In this document: piece after piece, positions 62,828 through 64,000 of the stretch
How positions within the stretch are numbered: position 1 is the stretch's first letter
Layout: every line of letters starts with the position of its first letter
NCBI GenBank assembly: GCA_963814165.1
Contig: CAWFBW010000021.1
Coordinates: 248,001-312,000, forward strand
Source of the DNA: DASRAA01 sp963814165
Lineage (GTDB): Bacteria > Acidobacteriota > Terriglobia > Terriglobales > Acidobacteriaceae
DNA length: 64,000 bases
Direction of reading: 5' to 3'
Position numbers and translations under genes: made by a program
The notes under the pieces: generated by a model
Seen by the model: the letters and a program-made list of their open reading frames with translations, nothing else
What the model was told of the DNA's origin: nothing
Database searches by the model: none

Positions 62828-64000
62828 ATGATCCATCGCATCGTACAAGCGGCGCTGCGTCAGCGCTTTCTGGTGTTGATGCTGACGGGCTTCATGATGA
62901 TCGCTGGCATCATCTCGTTCCGGCGCATGCCGGTGGACGCCTATCCCGACCTCTCGCCTCCGCAAGTCGAACTCATCACGCAATGGCCCGGCCACGCTGC
63001 GGAAGAAGTCGAGCGTCTGGTCACGCTTCCCATCGAATTGGAGATGAACGGCGTTCCGCACATGGTGGTGATGCGGTCCATCTCGCTCTACGGGCTCTCC
63101 GATATACGCCTCACCTTTGAAGAAGATACCAACGACTACTTTGCGCGACAGGTCGTCTTCGAGCGAATCGCACAAGCCGCCTTACCCGCGGGAGTGACAC
63201 CGGCGATGGCTCCGCTCTTCAGTCCCAGCGGCCTGGTCTATCGCTACGTGCTGGAGAGTCCCGATCGCAGCCCTCAGGAGCTGAAGACCATTGAGGACTG
63301 GGTGATCGAACGGGCTTACCGTTCCGTTCCTGGCGTCGCCGATGACTCCGGATTTGGCGGCACGACCATGCAGTATCAGGTGCTGCTCGATCCCGCCAGG
63401 ATCTATGGATACCACTTAACCGTCCCGGCAGTAATGAACGCCTTGGGCGCCAACAACTCCAATGCGGGCGGTGGATTCTACTCCCAGGGTGGACAGTTTT
63501 ATTATGTGCGCGGCATCGGACTGGTGCGCAACACCGGCGATATCGGCAACATCGTCGTCGGCAGCAGCAACGGTGTGCCAATTCGCATCAAGGACATTGG
63601 CGATGTCGTGATCGGCCATGCGCCTCGGCTCGGCGAATTCGGCTATCAGAAGAATGACGATGCGGTGGAGGGCGTGATCCTCATGCTTCGCGGCGAGCAA
63701 ACGCAGAACGTTCTCAAGGGGGTCGAAGCCAAGACCGAGGAATTGAACCGGAGCGTCCTGCCGCCGGATGTCAAAATCCATCCCTTTTACGATCGCAGCG
63801 ACTTGGTGAAACTGACCACCGATACGGTGGAAGATAATCTGCTCCGCGGCATGGTCCTGGTGCTGGTCGTTCTGATTTTCTTCCTGGTCAGTTTTCGCGC
63901 GGCGGTCATCGTCGCTCTCACGATTCCGCTCTCGCTTTTGTTCGCCTTCATTATTTTGCATGCGCACGATGGCGCCGCCAACCTGCTCTCCATCGGAGCG
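62828..64000 (+). CDS. CzcA/CusA-family heavy-metal RND transporter, partial
   Basis: An open frame continues to the right edge. The N-terminus MIHRIVQAALRQRFLVLMLT is the first helix; then SFRRMPVDAYPDLSPPQVEL, WPGHAAEEVERLVTLPIE, SLYGLSDIRLTFEED and APLFSPSGLVYRYVL are the porter-domain hallmarks of heavy-metal RND pumps. IHPFYDRSDLVKLT and VLVLVVLIFFLVSFRA precede the second helix group. It exports Cu/Ag, Zn, Co or Cd; the metal is not decidable from this part. Unlike its two partners, no frameshift is seen over 391 codons. Confidence 0.92.
   Translation, partial: MIHRIVQAALRQRFLVLMLTGFMMIAGIISFRRMPVDAYPDLSPPQVELITQWPGHAAEEVERLVTLPIELEMNGVPHMVVMRSISLYGLSDIRLTFEEDTNDYFARQVVFERIAQAALPAGVTPAMAPLFSPSGLVYRYVLESPDRSPQELKTIEDWVIERAYRSVPGVADDSGFGGTTMQYQVLLDPARIYGYHLTVPAVMNALGANNSNAGGGFYSQGGQFYYVRGIGLVRNTGDIGNIVVGSSNGVPIRIKDIGDVVIGHAPRLGEFGYQKNDDAVEGVILMLRGEQTQNVLKGVEAKTEELNRSVLPPDVKIHPFYDRSDLVKLTTDTVEDNLLRGMVLVLVVLIFFLVSFRAAVIVALTIPLSLLFAFIILHAHDGAANLLSIGA

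Overview
The window looks like chromosomal DNA of a Gram-negative soil bacterium of the phylum Acidobacteriota, most like the Terriglobia/Koribacter group. This is an inference from about 60 % G+C, the family content (DUF6599, Uma2 nucleases, isoquinoline-oxidoreductase-like enzyme, CopC/CopD, periplasmic alpha-2-macroglobulin) and the split tryptophan genes. No rRNA, CRISPR array, phage block or intact insertion sequence was seen.

Layout. 1-1,770: edge of a DUF4105 protein, a tRNA-Arg(CCG) gene, a GIY-YIG nuclease gene flanked by a broken copy of that tRNA, and an oxidoreductase remnant. 1,781-6,244: molybdenum hydroxylase (two subunits), DinB-like protein, quinone oxidoreductase. 6,324-15,532: a cell-envelope block of two plus-strand genes (penicillin-binding-like protein, SpoIID-metallopeptidase fusion) converging on three minus-strand genes (membrane protein, alpha-2-macroglobulin, DUF1175). 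15,697-25,054: cysteine-desulfurase-like protein, homoserine dehydrogenase, outer-membrane barrel, ilvE, cytochrome c, a TIR/pterin-dehydratase fusion, a 3-oxoacid CoA-transferase and a HEAT-like protein. 25,111-36,121 is a long minus-strand biosynthetic run: trpF-trpB, then sulfite reductase, siroheme genes and cysH behind a cysteine-rich leader peptide and terminator, a HepT/MntA toxin-antitoxin pair, then trpA-aroQ-aroF-tyrA and a Uma2 nuclease cassette. 36,346-40,418: DUF2252, SulP and VIT-like genes. 40,921-47,532: STAS protein, trpC, amidase, nucleotidyltransferase, glyoxalase-like and DUF6599 genes. 47,667-55,241: a predicted small RNA, ABC exporter, potassium channel, calcium/proton antiporter, DUF2911, POTRA and aldo-keto reductase genes. 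55,412-59,611: copC, copD, an esterase-like protein and an acyl-CoA-binding protein. 59,652 to the end: a tRNA-Thr fragment followed by a damaged CzcC-CzcB-CzcA metal-efflux operon that leaves the window.

The aromatic, tryptophan and sulfur genes together supply tryptophan, phenylalanine, tyrosine and cysteine. The strongest regulatory find is the region before sulfite reductase: promoter, 28-codon peptide with seven cysteines, and four RNA segments able to form the mutually exclusive pairs of a classical attenuator.

At least ten genes, including tyrA and trpC, carry single-base frameshifts, often in homopolymers. This argues for uncorrected indels in the assembly rather than real gene decay, so frameshifted genes are annotated over their whole span.
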